64,000 nt of DNA from Chryseobacterium sp. 18061 (GCA_902706205.1 CACSKA010000004.1:248001-312000); one strand, 5' to 3'; positions 1 through 10,943 are shown, counted from the stretch's first letter. Notes: generated from the sequence alone by a model not told the origin. Translations and numbers: made by a program.

Positions 1-117
1 CAGGCGAAGGATTACACCCCAAGCCACGCGCTGTTGTACGTTCGTTACTCCGCCGCTGGCTGGCAGGGTGACATGGATCTGCCACCTCAGCCGTTGGTCC
101 CATACGCAGACTGGTAA
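1..117 (+). CDS. bcsC: C-terminal end of BcsC (cellulose export outer-membrane protein), partial
   Basis: Only the last 38 codons are present, ending in ...LVPYADW and a TAA stop at 115-117. BcsC is the TPR-plus-beta-barrel subunit that exports cellulose across the outer membrane. The aromatic C-terminal residue fits a beta-barrel protein. The call rests mainly on gene order: in E. coli bcsC is immediately upstream of pdeK (yhjK), which follows here. The fragment is too short for independent domain evidence. Confidence 0.7.
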   Translation, partial: QAKDYTPSHALLYVRYSAAGWQGDMDLPPQPLVPYADW

Positions 118-169
118 CAGATTCGCCCTAAATGCGTTTTCTGCCATCCCGATGAGCAGACTCTTAGCG

Positions 170-230
170 TATAATGTGCCGAAAATCACGTAATGCCGGG
201 TTCAATTATGCTAACCCGGCATTACGTGAT
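170..230 (+). promoter_or_regulatory. Perfect -10 box followed by an 18-bp perfect inverted repeat in the pdeK leader
   Basis: TATAAT lies at 170-175. Just downstream, 185-202 and 213-230 are exact inverse complements (18 bp) around a 10-nt loop. No T-run follows, so it is not an ordinary intrinsic terminator for bcsC. A transcript starting after the -10 box would carry the hairpin in its leader, about 40 nt before the TTG start of pdeK. No convincing -35 is seen. An attenuating or mRNA-stabilising role is inference. Confidence 0.5.
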
Positions 231-268
231 ACGCCCAAGGGCGTGGTTTTTCTCTGGGGAGAGTTCCT

Positions 269-2275
269 TTGCGCGTTAGCCGCTCACTCACAATTAAACA
301 AATGGCCATGGTGGCAGTCGTCACCATGGTGTTTGTGTTCGTCTTTTGTTCCATTTTGATGTTCCATTTTACACAGCAAAACCGTTTTGCCACCGCTACT
401 CAGCTTGAAAGCGTGGCCCGCGCCGTGCGTGAACCGCTGTCGGCGGCCATTCTGAAAGGGGATATTCCGGAAGCCGAAACCATTCTTGGGCGCATTCAGC
501 CTGCCGGGATCGTCAGCCGGGCCGATGTAGTGCTGCCCAATCAGTTCCAGGCACTGCGCATGCGTTTTATCGAAGAGCGTCCGGTGCCGGTGATGATCAC
601 CCGGATGTTTGAGCTACCGGTACAGATTTCATTGCCTGTTTATTCCATGGAGCGCCCGGCTAATCCGCAGCCTTTGGCCTATCTGGTGCTGCAATCGGAT
701 TCATATCGCACCTACAAGTTCATCATGAGTACTCTCGCTACGTTAGTGACTGCTTACTTACTTTTGGTGCTCATCCTGACGGTGGCGATAACCTGGAGCA
801 TTAACCGACTGATTGTGCGTCCGCTGCGCGCACTGGCCCGCGAGTTAAACGATGTGGCCCCGCAGGACCGGGTGGGCCATCAGTTTGCGCTGCCGCGCCT
901 GCATCATGACGATGAAATCGGCATGCTGGTGCGCAACTACAACCGCAATCAGCAAATCATCCTGCGTCAGCATGATGAGCTGTGCAGTCACTCCACGCGC
1001 TTCCCGGTTTCAGACCTGCCAAACAAGGCGTTTTTACTGGCGCTGCTGGAACAGACCGTTGCGCATAAGAAAACCACCGCTCTGATGGTCGTGGCCTGCG
1101 AAACCCTACAGGACACCGCGGGCGTGCTGCAGGAGAGTCAGCGCGAAATGCTGCTACTGACCCTGGCGGAAAAACTTAAGTCGGTGATTTCACCGCGCAT
1201 GGTGCTGGCTCAGGTCAGCGCCTATGACTTTGCTATTCTGGCGCACGGTGTGAAAGAGCCGTGGCATGCGATTACATTAGGTCAGCAAGTACTCACTATT
1301 ATGAATGAGCGACTGCCTTTGCAGGGCATTCAGCTGCGTCCCAGCGCCAGCATCGGAATAGCGATGTTTCACGGCGAACTGAGCGGCGAGCAGCTCTACC
1401 GTCGTGCGGTGTCAGCGGCCTTTACCGCGCGCCGCAAAGGCAAAAATCAGATCGAGTTCTTCGACCCCGAGCAGATGGAAAAAGCGCAGCAGCGGCTGAG
1501 CGAAGAGAGCGACATTCTTTCCGCCCTCGATAATCAGCAGTTTGCGGTATGGCTTCAGCCTCAAATTCACATTGCCAGCGGTAAAGTATGCAGCGCGGAA
1601 GTGCTGCTGCGTATGCGTCAGCCTGACGGCAGCTGGGAATTACCGGGCGACCTTATCGAGCGCATCGAATCCTGCGGCCTGATGATCACTGTCGGCTATT
1701 GGGTGCTTGAAGAAACCTGTCGCCAGCTTGCGGCGTGGCAGAGTCGAGGCATTATGTTGCCGCTGTCGGTGAACCTGTCGGCCCTACAGTTACTGCATCA
1801 CGATATGGTGGCGGACATGCTGGAGCTGCTCAATCGCTACCGTATCGCACCCGGCACGCTGGTGCTGGAAGTGACGGAAAGCCGTCGCATTGACGACCCG
1901 AAAGCCGCCGTCGCCATCCTGCGGCCGCTGCGTAACGCCGGGGTGCAAATTGCGCTGGACGATTTCGGTATGGGTTACGCCGGTCTGCGTCAGCTGCAGC
2001 ACATGAAATCGCTGCCGGTGGATGTGCTCAAAATTGACAAGATTTTCGTGGATTCGCTACCGGATGACACCAGCATGGTGTCGGCGATTATCCAGCTGGC
2101 CCGCAGCCTGAACCTCAGCATTGTGGCGGAAGGTGTGGAAACCCAGGCGCAGTTTGACTGGCTGAAATCTGCCGGAGTGGATATCGCACAGGGCTTCCTG
2201 TTCGACCGCGCAGTGCCGCCGGATATCTTCGAACAGGAATATCTCTCTACGTCGACTGGTGATGTCAGCGCGTAA
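269..2275 (+). CDS. pdeK: HmsP/PdeK-type membrane GGDEF-EAL phosphodiesterase
   Basis: 668-aa protein with strong similarity, from memory, to E. coli YhjK/PdeK (HmsP in Yersinia). An N-terminal membrane segment (about residues 10-32) and a second near 155-180 flank a periplasmic sensor. A HAMP-like linker, a degenerate GGDEF domain (SAYDF where GGDEF is expected) and a C-terminal EAL domain follow. The EAL domain keeps its key motifs: EVLLR near residue 444, the DDFG loop near 565, KIDK and AEGVET. It is therefore likely an active c-di-GMP phosphodiesterase with an inactive cyclase domain. The start is TTG and the N-terminus [11 protein letters not shown] matches the family. Its place after bcsC suggests it lowers c-di-GMP near the cellulose machinery. 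Confidence 0.9.
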   Translation: MRVSRSLTIKQMAMVAVVTMVFVFVFCSILMFHFTQQNRFATATQLESVARAVREPLSAAILKGDIPEAETILGRIQPAGIVSRADVVLPNQFQALRMRFIEERPVPVMITRMFELPVQISLPVYSMERPANPQPLAYLVLQSDSYRTYKFIMSTLATLVTAYLLLVLILTVAITWSINRLIVRPLRALARELNDVAPQDRVGHQFALPRLHHDDEIGMLVRNYNRNQQIILRQHDELCSHSTRFPVSDLPNKAFLLALLEQTVAHKKTTALMVVACETLQDTAGVLQESQREMLLLTLAEKLKSVISPRMVLAQVSAYDFAILAHGVKEPWHAITLGQQVLTIMNERLPLQGIQLRPSASIGIAMFHGELSGEQLYRRAVSAAFTARRKGKNQIEFFDPEQMEKAQQRLSEESDILSALDNQQFAVWLQPQIHIASGKVCSAEVLLRMRQPDGSWELPGDLIERIESCGLMITVGYWVLEETCRQLAAWQSRGIMLPLSVNLSALQLLHHDMVADMLELLNRYRIAPGTLVLEVTESRRIDDPKAAVAILRPLRNAGVQIALDDFGMGYAGLRQLQHMKSLPVDVLKIDKIFVDSLPDDTSMVSAIIQLARSLNLSIVAEGVETQAQFDWLKSAGVDIAQGFLFDRAVPPDIFEQEYLSTSTGDVSA

Positions 2276-2410
2276 ATAATCACGCGCTTGTGCGAGTCAG
2301 CTCTAATTTTTTAACATTTACCCCGCGAAATGTTTCTGTATTGTTTATCGGATGTTATTTTAAAGCCGCAGGCGAATATAACCCTTACTCTGCCTGTGGT
2401 TTTATCTTAA

Positions 2411-3706
<1,296 letters not shown>

Positions 3707-3730
3707 TCCCGCGAGTTATCCCTGTTATCT

Positions 3731-3758
3731 GCCCGTAGTCCCTTGATGGACTACGGGC
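3731..3758 (+). terminator. Stem-loop downstream of dctA
   Basis: Perfect 11-bp inverted repeat (3731-3741 with 3748-3758, core GCCCGTAGTCC) around a 6-nt loop, 25 bases after the dctA stop. The T-rich tail is poor, so termination efficiency is uncertain. Confidence 0.5.
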
Positions 3759-3949
3759 TCCTGCGCATAATTGACCATATTTTTCGTTGGTCGTGTGACA
3801 TTTCAAAAAATGCACGGTCTAAACGACGTAGTTAACTCATAAAAATGACCATGAGTTGTCTTTGTTACTCATAATGTTGTGGTGCAGTCAACGCACACAG
3901 CTCGACGTATGATGAGTAAATAACCAGGATTGTTGATTCAGGGGCTTAA

Positions 3950-5437
3950 ATGCAGGGCACAAAAATTCGACTCATAGTGGGCGGAATGCTGATGGTGGCA
4001 ACCGCGGGCTATGCGCAAGCAGAAGCGCTCCAGCCGGACCCGGCATGGCAACAGGGAACACTGGCTAACGGATTTCAATGGCAGGTACTGGCCACCCCGC
4101 AGCGCCCGAGCGACAGGGTAGAAATCCGCCTTCAGGTCAATATTGGTTCTCTGAGCGAAAGCACGCAGCAGGCGGGCTTCAGCCACTTTATTCCACGTCT
4201 GGCGCTCTCGCAGAGCGGCAGTCTACCGACGATGCAGGCCCGTTCACTGTGGCAGCAGGGCATCGACCCTCAACACCCGATGCCACCGGCTATCGTCTCC
4301 TACGATTACACTCTTTTCAGCCTGAGCTTGCCGAACAATCGCAACGACCTGCTGAAAGAGGCGCTGACCTGGTTGTCTGATTCCAGCGGCAAACTCAATA
4401 TCACTCCGGAAGCGGTGAATCACGCGCTCGGTGGAGAAGATATGGTCATGACCTGGCCTCAGGACCCAAAAGAGGGCTGGTGGCGTTATCGCCTGAAAGG
4501 GTCGACCATGCTGGGCCACGATCCAGCTGAACCGTTGAAACAGCCGATTGATACCGAACAGCTGAAAAGCTTCTACCAGAAGTGGTATACCCCGGATGCG
4601 ATGACCCTGATTGTGGTCGGCAACGTGGATAACCGCAACGTGGGTGAGCAAATCAATAAAATCTTCGGTAGCCTGAAAGGCAAACGCGAAACCCCGGCAG
4701 CGGTGCCAACGTTGGCTCCGCTTCCGCCAACTGCGGTCAGCATCATGACCGACGCGGTGCCGCAGGATCGGCTCTCAATCATGTGGGACACCCCGTGGTC
4801 ACCGATTCGTGAATCCGCCGCGTTGCAGCGCTACTGGCGTGCTGATCTGGCGCGTGAAGCGCTGTTCTGGCATGTGCAGCAGATCCTGAGCAAAAGTAAT
4901 GTCAAAGATATCGGTATTGGCTTCGATTGCCGGGTGCTTTATCTGCGTGGCCAGTGCGGCATCAATGTGGATTCACCGAATGAGAAACTGAACGCTAATC
5001 TGGGTCTGGTGGCCAAAGAGTTGGCGAAAGTCCGCGAAGAAGGCCTGACCCAGGAAGAGTTTAATGCGTTGATCGCGCAGAAAAAACTCGAGCTACAGAA
5101 GCTGTTTGCGACCTACGCGCGTACCGATACCAATCTCCTGATCAGCCAGCGTATGCGTGCGTTGCAAAATCAGGTGGTGGATATCGCGCCGGAGCAGTAT
5201 CAGAAACTGCGTCAGGAGTTCCTGAGTTCTCTGACTGTTGAAGGCCTGAATCAGGATCTGCGTCAGCAGTTGTCACAGGATATGGCGTTGATTCTCCAGC
5301 AGCCGAAAGGCGAGCCGGAATACAACATGAAGGATTTGCAGGAAACGTGGGACAAACTGATGGCGACAACGGCTTCATCGGCGCCTGCGGCCAGTGACGA
5401 TCACCAGGACGTCACGGATATCCCACCGGGCCAGTAA
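3950..5437 (+). CDS. yhjJ: YhjJ, periplasmic M16 (insulinase-like) protein without the zinc motif
   Basis: 495 aa, collinear with E. coli YhjJ. A signal peptide (MQGTKIRL...GYAQA) precedes two M16-type domains. The first domain aligns with pitrilysin-family peptidases, but the expected HXXEH zinc site reads SHFIPRLAL, so both metal ligands and the catalytic Glu are absent. The second half contains the usual QDRLSIMWDTPW and WRADLAREALFWH segments. It is probably a non-catalytic periplasmic M16 homologue. The yhjJ/kdgK convergent arrangement matches E. coli. Its partner and substrate are unknown. Confidence 0.88.
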   Translation: MQGTKIRLIVGGMLMVATAGYAQAEALQPDPAWQQGTLANGFQWQVLATPQRPSDRVEIRLQVNIGSLSESTQQAGFSHFIPRLALSQSGSLPTMQARSLWQQGIDPQHPMPPAIVSYDYTLFSLSLPNNRNDLLKEALTWLSDSSGKLNITPEAVNHALGGEDMVMTWPQDPKEGWWRYRLKGSTMLGHDPAEPLKQPIDTEQLKSFYQKWYTPDAMTLIVVGNVDNRNVGEQINKIFGSLKGKRETPAAVPTLAPLPPTAVSIMTDAVPQDRLSIMWDTPWSPIRESAALQRYWRADLAREALFWHVQQILSKSNVKDIGIGFDCRVLYLRGQCGINVDSPNEKLNANLGLVAKELAKVREEGLTQEEFNALIAQKKLELQKLFATYARTDTNLLISQRMRALQNQVVDIAPEQYQKLRQEFLSSLTVEGLNQDLRQQLSQDMALILQQPKGEPEYNMKDLQETWDKLMATTASSAPAASDDHQDVTDIPPGQ

Positions 5438-5447
5438 AGATGTGCAT

Positions 5448-5471
5448 GGGTGAGGGCTGATGCCCTCACCC
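5448..5471. terminator. Bidirectional terminator between yhjJ and kdgK
   Basis: Perfect 10-bp stem GGGTGAGGGC / GCCCTCACCC with a 4-nt loop between two convergent genes. Its core GGTGAGGG/CCCTCACC resembles the outer ends of the palindromic repeat family found elsewhere in the window, so it may be a minimal relative. Confidence 0.65.
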
Positions 5472-5478
5472 TCAATCA

Positions 5479-6408
5479 TTACGCAGGCATTGCGTCGCGC
5501 GGAATGATCGCCCCGCGATACTGAATCACCGTGCTTGCGGTTAAATGCCCGCGTTGTGCCGCAGCTTGCGTATCTCCGCCGGTCAAACGTACCGCCAGAT
5601 AACCCGCACTAAACGAATCACCCGCAGCGGTGGTATCCACCACTTTCTCTTTCGGCAATTTCACTGCAGGCACATCCACCACGCCTTCTTCTGCCAGTGA
5701 AACAAGGCAAGAATCCGCCCCGCGTTTGATAACCACTTCATGCACACCCGCGGCGTGCGTGCGGGCCATCACTTCTTCTACCGGCTTTTCGTCCCACAGC
5801 GCATCTTCGTCATCCAGCGTCAGGAACGCGATGTCGGTGCAGCCCAGCATCTGCTGATAAACCTGCTGCGTCTCTTCGCGACTGGCCCACAGGCGTGGAC
5901 GATAGTTGTTATCGAAAATCACTTTCCCGCCGTTGGCACGGCATTCGTGCAGCAGAGAGAACAGCTTCTCACGGCTGGCCGGGCTCAGAATGGCGAGGCT
6001 GATACCGCTCAGATAGAGGTAGTCAAAGGTCGCCAGCTCTTCGCAAATCGCCGCCGACTGATCGCTCTCAAGCCAGAATTTGGCTGCGGCTTCGTTACGC
6101 CAGTAGTAGAAAGTGCGCTCGCCGGAGGCATCGGTTTCGATGTAATACAGGCCAGGCATGCGGTTTTCCATGCGCTGAATCAGGCGAGTATCGACGTGCT
6201 CACTCTGCCAGGCGTCGAGCATCTGCTGGCTGAAACTGTCCGTGCCGAGCGCGGTGATATAGCTCACCTGCAAATCTGCTGGTGCAACCTGGCGCGCAAT
6301 GTATACGGAGGTGTTCAGCGTATCGCCGCCAAAACCACGGTTTACTGCAGAGCCTTTCTCTGACAGCTCAATCATGCATTCGCCAATGACGGCAATTTTT
6401 TTAGACAT
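5479..6408 (-). CDS. kdgK: 2-keto-3-deoxygluconate kinase
   Basis: 309 aa, PfkB/ribokinase family, nearly identical to E. coli KdgK. It phosphorylates KDG to KDPG, the last step of hexuronate and pectin-derived sugar-acid catabolism before Eda. The N-terminal GGDTLNTSVYIAR substrate segment and the C-terminal DTTAAGDSFSAGYL motif with its catalytic Asp are intact. An upstream in-frame TTG at 6417 exists, but ATG at 6408 gives the family N-terminus MSKKIAVIGE and the E. coli length. A KdgR-like box lies about 70 bp upstream. Confidence 0.95.
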   Translation of the reverse strand: MSKKIAVIGECMIELSEKGSAVNRGFGGDTLNTSVYIARQVAPADLQVSYITALGTDSFSQQMLDAWQSEHVDTRLIQRMENRMPGLYYIETDASGERTFYYWRNEAAAKFWLESDQSAAICEELATFDYLYLSGISLAILSPASREKLFSLLHECRANGGKVIFDNNYRPRLWASREETQQVYQQMLGCTDIAFLTLDDEDALWDEKPVEEVMARTHAAGVHEVVIKRGADSCLVSLAEEGVVDVPAVKLPKEKVVDTTAAGDSFSAGYLAVRLTGGDTQAAAQRGHLTASTVIQYRGAIIPRDAMPA

Positions 6409-6479
6409 AGTCGTCAAGCCTTCCCGAAATCAAAAAATTGCCGTTAGTGTGCGCTGAGGGTGTTAATGGGTCAACTATA

Positions 6480-6500
6480 TTAAAACAACGTTCCATTATT
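6480..6500 (-). promoter_or_regulatory. KdgR-like operator upstream of kdgK
   Basis: The palindrome-like stretch TAAAACAACGTTCCATTATT resembles binding sites of KdgR, the IclR-family repressor of KDG metabolism. On the minus strand a TTGACC -35-like hexamer (6468-6473) directly follows it, so the box would overlap the kdgK promoter. The same TAAAACAACGTT core occurs upstream of the TRAP operon at 60241. kdgK is a known KdgR target in E. coli; this site itself is inferred from sequence. Confidence 0.55.
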
Positions 6501-6569
6501 TTTTTGAACTGGCGCGGATTCTCCTTCAATCCTGGCTGCACAGAAACACAAAATGCCGGTCGTTGAACA

Positions 6570-6596
6570 TAAAGTTCTCACTTTCAGCGCCGATAA
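6570..6596 (+). promoter_or_regulatory. Sigma-28 (FliA) promoter of pdeH
   Basis: TAAAGTTC (6570-6577), an 11-nt spacer and GCCGATAA (6589-6596) match the flagellar sigma-28 consensus (TAAAGTTT-N11-GCCGATAA) with one mismatch. It lies about 48 bp before the ATG of pdeH. yhjH/pdeH is a known class 3 flagellar gene in E. coli and Salmonella. Confidence 0.88.
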
Positions 6597-6644
6597 CCCA
6601 ATGACGAGTTGCGACAGATTCCCCTCATTAACAGGACAGCTGAG

Positions 6645-7418
6645 ATGAAGTTAAAGCAGGTTATCCAGCGGCTAAGCATTCCCGATGCAGGCATTGAAGG
6701 CCTACAGGAGCGACGCTATTGGCTGGAGTGTGAGCGTGCTTATACTTACCAGCCGATCTATAAAACCGATGGTTGCCTGATGGCAGTCGAAGTGCTGACC
6801 GTGGTGACGCACCCGGAGCACCCAGGGCAGCGTATTGCCCCTGACCGCTATTTTGCGGAAGTGGCGGTGCGTCAGCGGATCGATATTATCAAAGAACAAT
6901 TGTCGGCACTCACGGCGAAACGCGCGTTCTTCGCTGACAACGAGATATTGGCTTCGGTAAACGTCGATGGCCCGACGCTGATGGCAATGCGTCAGGACCC
7001 GGTATTGATGGCACAATTAGAAGATATTCCTTGGCTGCGTTTCGAGTTGGTGGAGCACATTCGTCTGCCACAGGACTCCTCCTTCGCCTCGCTGTGCGAA
7101 TTTGGTCCGCTGTGGCTGGATGATTTCGGTACCGGGATGGCAAATTTTTCGGCGTTGAGTGAAGTGCGCTATGACTACATCAAAGTGGCCCGCGACCTGT
7201 TCATCATGCTGCGGAAGACCCCGGAAGGGCGTAATCTTTTTGAGCTGCTCATTCAGCTGATGAATCGTTATTGTCAGGGGGTGATCGTCGAAGGTGTCGA
7301 GACGCTGGAAGAGTGGCGTGACGTCCAGCAATCCCCGGCCCATGCGGCTCAGGGTTATTTCCTGTCACGTCCGGTGCCGATGTCTACCCTCGAAGAAGTG
7401 ATGCTCAATCTGGCCTGA
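6645..7418 (+). CDS. pdeH: PdeH (YhjH), motility-linked EAL phosphodiesterase
   Basis: 257-aa stand-alone EAL domain that hydrolyses c-di-GMP to pGpG in the cytoplasm, which keeps YcgR-mediated flagellar braking low. The catalytic set is present: EVL at residue 49, NVDGPT, FELVEH, DDFGTG at 159-164, IKVARDLF and VEGVET. The ATG at 6645 gives an N-terminus (KQVIQRLSIP) that aligns with E. coli YhjH. The in-frame TTG at 6609 would add 12 unsupported residues and lies only a few bases after the sigma-28 -10 element. It is expressed from the FliA-type promoter at 6570-6596. Confidence 0.94.
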   Translation: MKLKQVIQRLSIPDAGIEGLQERRYWLECERAYTYQPIYKTDGCLMAVEVLTVVTHPEHPGQRIAPDRYFAEVAVRQRIDIIKEQLSALTAKRAFFADNEILASVNVDGPTLMAMRQDPVLMAQLEDIPWLRFELVEHIRLPQDSSFASLCEFGPLWLDDFGTGMANFSALSEVRYDYIKVARDLFIMLRKTPEGRNLFELLIQLMNRYCQGVIVEGVETLEEWRDVQQSPAHAAQGYFLSRPVPMSTLEEVMLNLA

Positions 7419-7486
7419 TCGGCGGTTTTTTCTGTCAGCCTCAACTATATTCATGAATGGTGAGGCAAAACAGGAACGTTAACGGC

Positions 7487-9529
7487 ATGACTAAAACCAG
7501 CAAAGTCATCACTTTTTCATTTGCGACGCTTGTGGTGATTTTCGTCGTACTGCTGATCGTAATTGCAAATTTCGACTGGAATCGACTCAAGCCAACGATC
7601 AATAAAAAAGTCACGGCGGAACTGAACCGGCCGTTTGCCATTCGGGGCGATCTCGGCGTGGTCTGGGAGCGCCAGCCCAGTGAAACCGGCTGGCGAAGCT
7701 GGGTGCCCTGGCCGCACGTTCACGCCGATGACATTATTCTTGGCAATCCGCCGGATATTCCTGAAATCACGATGGTGCACCTGCCGCGGGTGGAGGCCAC
7801 GCTGGCTCCGCTGGCACTGCTGACCAAAACCGTGTACCTGCCGTGGATCAAGCTGGTTCAGCCGGATGCGCGACTCATTCGTCTCTCGGAAAAAAACAAT
7901 AACTGGACCTTCAATCTGGCGTCTGCCGACGGCACGGAAAAAAATGCGCAGCCGTCCGCGTGGTCATTCCACCTCGATAACGTGCTGTTCGATCGCGGGC
8001 GAATCAAAGTAGACGATAAGATCAGTCAGGCCGATATCGAGATCTTCGTTGATCCGCTGGGCAAGCCGCTGCCGTTCAGCGAAGTGACGGGGGATAAGGG
8101 CAAAAGCAACGGGCCAAAACCGGGGGATTATGTGTTTGGTCTGAAGGCGCAAGGGCGCTACAACGGGCAGCCGCTCACCGGGACCGGGAAAATTGGCGGC
8201 ATGTTGGCGCTGCGTAGCGAAGGTACGCCGTTCCCGGTACAGGCCGATTTCCACTCTGGTAACACGCGGGTAGCGTTTAGCGGCACGGTGAACGACCCGA
8301 TGAAAATGGGCGGCGTTGATTTAAAGCTGAAGTTTTCCGGCGATTCACTTGGCCAACTGTATGACCTCACCGGCGTTTTGTTACCGGACACGCCGCCGTT
8401 TGAAACTGACGGACATCTGGTGGCGAAAATCGACACCGAAAAAGGCTCGGTCTTTGATTATCGCAACTTTAACGGGCGCATCGGCGACAGTGACATTCAC
8501 GGCACGCTGAAATACAGCATGATCAAACCGCGTCCGAAACTGGAAGGCGATATGGAGTCGAAACAGTTGCGGCTGGCGGATTTAGGGCCGCTGATTGGCG
8601 TCGATTCCGGCAAGGGTACCAAAACCAAAGAGGTGCAAAAGGATATTCAGCCTTCAGGAAAAGTGCTGCCACATGAGCGTTTCGAAACCGATAAATGGGA
8701 TGTGATGGATGCCGATGTGCGATTCAAAGGTGGGCATATCGAACACGGCAGTACGCTGCCGCTGAATAATCTCAGCACCCATGTGATCCTCAAGCGCGGC
8801 GACCTGCGCCTGGAGCCGCTGAAATTTGGTATGGCCAACGGCACCATCAACGCCAATATTCACCTCGCGGGGAATAAAAAGCCGATGCAGGGCGAAGCAG
8901 ATATTCAGGCCAGACGGCTGCGGCTCAAAGAGCTTATGCCGAACGTCGAACTGATGCAGAAAACGCTGGGTGAACTGAACGGCGACGCCAAATTCCGCGG
9001 CACGGGGAATTCAGTTGCCGCACTGCTCGGCTCGAGCGACGGTAACCTGAAACTGTTGATGAACGACGGGGTGGTCAGCCGCAACCTGATGGAAATTCTC
9101 GGCCTCAACGTGGGGAATTTTATTGTCGGGCAGATTTTCGGTGATGACGAAGTACGGGTGAACTGCGCGGCGGCTAACGTCAATATCACAAACGGTGTCG
9201 CACGCCCGCAAATTCTCGCCTTTGATACTGAAAACGCGCTGGTGAACGTGACGGGTACGGCGAGTTTCGCCTCTGAACAACTGGATTTGACTATCGATCC
9301 GGAAACTAAGGGGATTCGTATTATTACTCTGCGCTCACCGCTTTATGTGCGCGGCACCTTCAAGAACCCGGATTACGGCGTGAAGCCTGGGCCGCTAATT
9401 GTGCGCGGCGCGGTAGCGGCTGCGCTGGCGACGCTGGTGACGCCAGCGGCTGCGTTGTTGGCACTGATTTCACCGTCGGAGGGCGATGCGAATCAGTGCC
9501 ATGTGATTCTGTCGCAGATGCGGAAGTAG
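7487..9529 (+). CDS. yhjG: YhjG, AsmA-family inner-membrane-anchored protein
   Basis: 680 aa, collinear with E. coli YhjG. One N-terminal transmembrane anchor (about residues 8-28) is followed by the family motif FDWNRLKPTINKKV and a long periplasmic beta-rich region. The C-terminal AsmA domain contains LMNDGVVSRNLMEI and TIDPETKGIRI. AsmA-like proteins are thought to bridge the periplasm and move lipid between membranes; a specific role for YhjG is not established. ATG 7487 with AGGAAC upstream gives the homologous start. The in-frame ATG at 7457 is less likely. Confidence 0.9.
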   Translation: MTKTSKVITFSFATLVVIFVVLLIVIANFDWNRLKPTINKKVTAELNRPFAIRGDLGVVWERQPSETGWRSWVPWPHVHADDIILGNPPDIPEITMVHLPRVEATLAPLALLTKTVYLPWIKLVQPDARLIRLSEKNNNWTFNLASADGTEKNAQPSAWSFHLDNVLFDRGRIKVDDKISQADIEIFVDPLGKPLPFSEVTGDKGKSNGPKPGDYVFGLKAQGRYNGQPLTGTGKIGGMLALRSEGTPFPVQADFHSGNTRVAFSGTVNDPMKMGGVDLKLKFSGDSLGQLYDLTGVLLPDTPPFETDGHLVAKIDTEKGSVFDYRNFNGRIGDSDIHGTLKYSMIKPRPKLEGDMESKQLRLADLGPLIGVDSGKGTKTKEVQKDIQPSGKVLPHERFETDKWDVMDADVRFKGGHIEHGSTLPLNNLSTHVILKRGDLRLEPLKFGMANGTINANIHLAGNKKPMQGEADIQARRLRLKELMPNVELMQKTLGELNGDAKFRGTGNSVAALLGSSDGNLKLLMNDGVVSRNLMEILGLNVGNFIVGQIFGDDEVRVNCAAANVNITNGVARPQILAFDTENALVNVTGTASFASEQLDLTIDPETKGIRIITLRSPLYVRGTFKNPDYGVKPGPLIVRGAVAAALATLVTPAAALLALISPSEGDANQCHVILSQMRK

Positions 9530-9534
9530 TTTTA

Positions 9535-9614
9535 CCCTCTCCCTAAAAGGGAGAGGGGGAGAAACGTTCCGGACAGTTCCCTCGCCCCTTTGGGGAGAGG
9601 GTTAGGGTGAGGGG
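9535..9614. repeat. Palindromic repeat copy 1 (yhjG/yhjE gap)
   Basis: GC-rich element with a left half CCCTCTCCCTAAAAGGGAGAGG, a 24-nt middle and a right half CCCTCGCCCCTTTGGGGAGAGG ending in TTAGGGTGAGGGG. It occupies nearly all of the 91 bp between two convergent genes. The same core recurs at 14098, 26702, 41357, 58219 and 63094. Confidence 0.85.
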
Positions 9615-9620
9615 AAAGGG

Positions 9621-10943
9621 TTACAGCGACTGATGGCGCGTCTCATGTGTCAACACCAGCGCAATCAGCGTCAGGGCAGCCATTGATGCGAGGTAGTAAC
9701 CCACGTACGCCAGACCGTAAGTCCCGGTCAACCACGCAGCGATGTAAGGCGCTACGGACGCACCCAAAATCGACGACACGTTATACGAGAACGATGCCCC
9801 GGTGTAACGCACTTCGGTCGGGAACAGCTCTGGCAGCAGCGCGCCCATTGGGCCGAAGGTGAGCCCCATCAGGCTCAAGCCCAGCAACAGATACGCCATA
9901 ATCAGCGTCGGATCCCCTGAACCCAGCAATGGCTGGAACACAAACAATCCGAACAGAATAATCAGCGTCGTAATGGTGATCATGCTCTTGCGACGACCAA
10001 AGCGGTCAGCCAACAGGCCGGCAATCGGTACCATCACGCCAAAACCAATCACCGCCATCATCAGCATCCACAGCACTTCATTGCGCGGCAGGCCCAGACC
10101 GTGCGGCACCGCAGCGGTGCTGTAGGTCATCGAATAAACGGTCATGATGTAGAACAGGGTATATGTCGCGAGCATGATAAAGGTGCCGAGCACGGTCACA
10201 CGCAAATGCTTGCTGAGCAGGGTGCCCATCGGCACTTTCACTTGTTTCTTCGCCGCCGCCACTTTGGCGAACACCGGCGTTTCGTGCAGGGAAACACGAA
10301 CGTACAGCCCGATAATCACCAGCACCGCAGAGAAGATAAACGGCACGCGCCAGCCCCAGTTCATGAACTGTTCATCGGTCAGCAGCCAGGAAAGCAGCAG
10401 GAATGTGCCGTTGGCAAAGAAGAAGCCAATCGGCGCGCCGAGCTGTGGGAATGAGCCATACAACGCACGCTTTTTCGGTGGTGCGTTTTCCGTCGCTAAC
10501 AGCGCTGCGCCGCCCCATTCACCGCCCAGGCCGAGACCCTGACCAAAACGCGCCAGCGCCAGCAGCACCGGAGCTAAAATGCCAATGGTGTCGTAGCTCG
10601 GCAGTAAACCGATAATCACCGTAGAAATCCCCATCGTCAGCAGCGATGCAACCAGCGTCACTTTACGACCGACACGGTCACCAAAGTGGCCGAACAGCGC
10701 CGAGCCAATTGGACGGGCTACAAACGCGATGGCGAACGTTGCAAGGGATTGCAGCGTCGCAGCAGCCGGATCGCCCTGCGGGAAGAAAATATGAGGGAAT
10801 ACGATAACCGCCGCGGTGGCGTAAATGTAAAAGTCGAAGAACTCAATGGCGGTGCCAATAAGTGACGCGACGACAACTTTATTCCGCGAGTTTACCGGGG
10901 CGATGTCCTGCTGAGTATCGAGTGTTGTGGCAGCTGATTGCAT
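9621..10943 (-). CDS. yhjE: YhjE, MFS transporter of the metabolite:H+ symporter group
   Basis: 440 aa, the same length as E. coli YhjE and very similar to it. Twelve-helix major facilitator protein of the MHS subfamily (ProP, ShiA and KgtP relatives). Visible signatures are GHFGDRVGRK between TM2 and TM3, the repeated ADRFGRRKS between TM8 and TM9, and ELFPTEVRYTGASFSYN near the C-terminus. The substrate is not established and is probably an organic acid or osmolyte. It is transcribed alone, divergent from nothing nearby, with a CRP-like site upstream. Confidence 0.93.
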   Translation of the reverse strand: MQSAATTLDTQQDIAPVNSRNKVVVASLIGTAIEFFDFYIYATAAVIVFPHIFFPQGDPAAATLQSLATFAIAFVARPIGSALFGHFGDRVGRKVTLVASLLTMGISTVIIGLLPSYDTIGILAPVLLALARFGQGLGLGGEWGGAALLATENAPPKKRALYGSFPQLGAPIGFFFANGTFLLLSWLLTDEQFMNWGWRVPFIFSAVLVIIGLYVRVSLHETPVFAKVAAAKKQVKVPMGTLLSKHLRVTVLGTFIMLATYTLFYIMTVYSMTYSTAAVPHGLGLPRNEVLWMLMMAVIGFGVMVPIAGLLADRFGRRKSMITITTLIILFGLFVFQPLLGSGDPTLIMAYLLLGLSLMGLTFGPMGALLPELFPTEVRYTGASFSYNVSSILGASVAPYIAAWLTGTYGLAYVGYYLASMAALTLIALVLTHETRHQSL

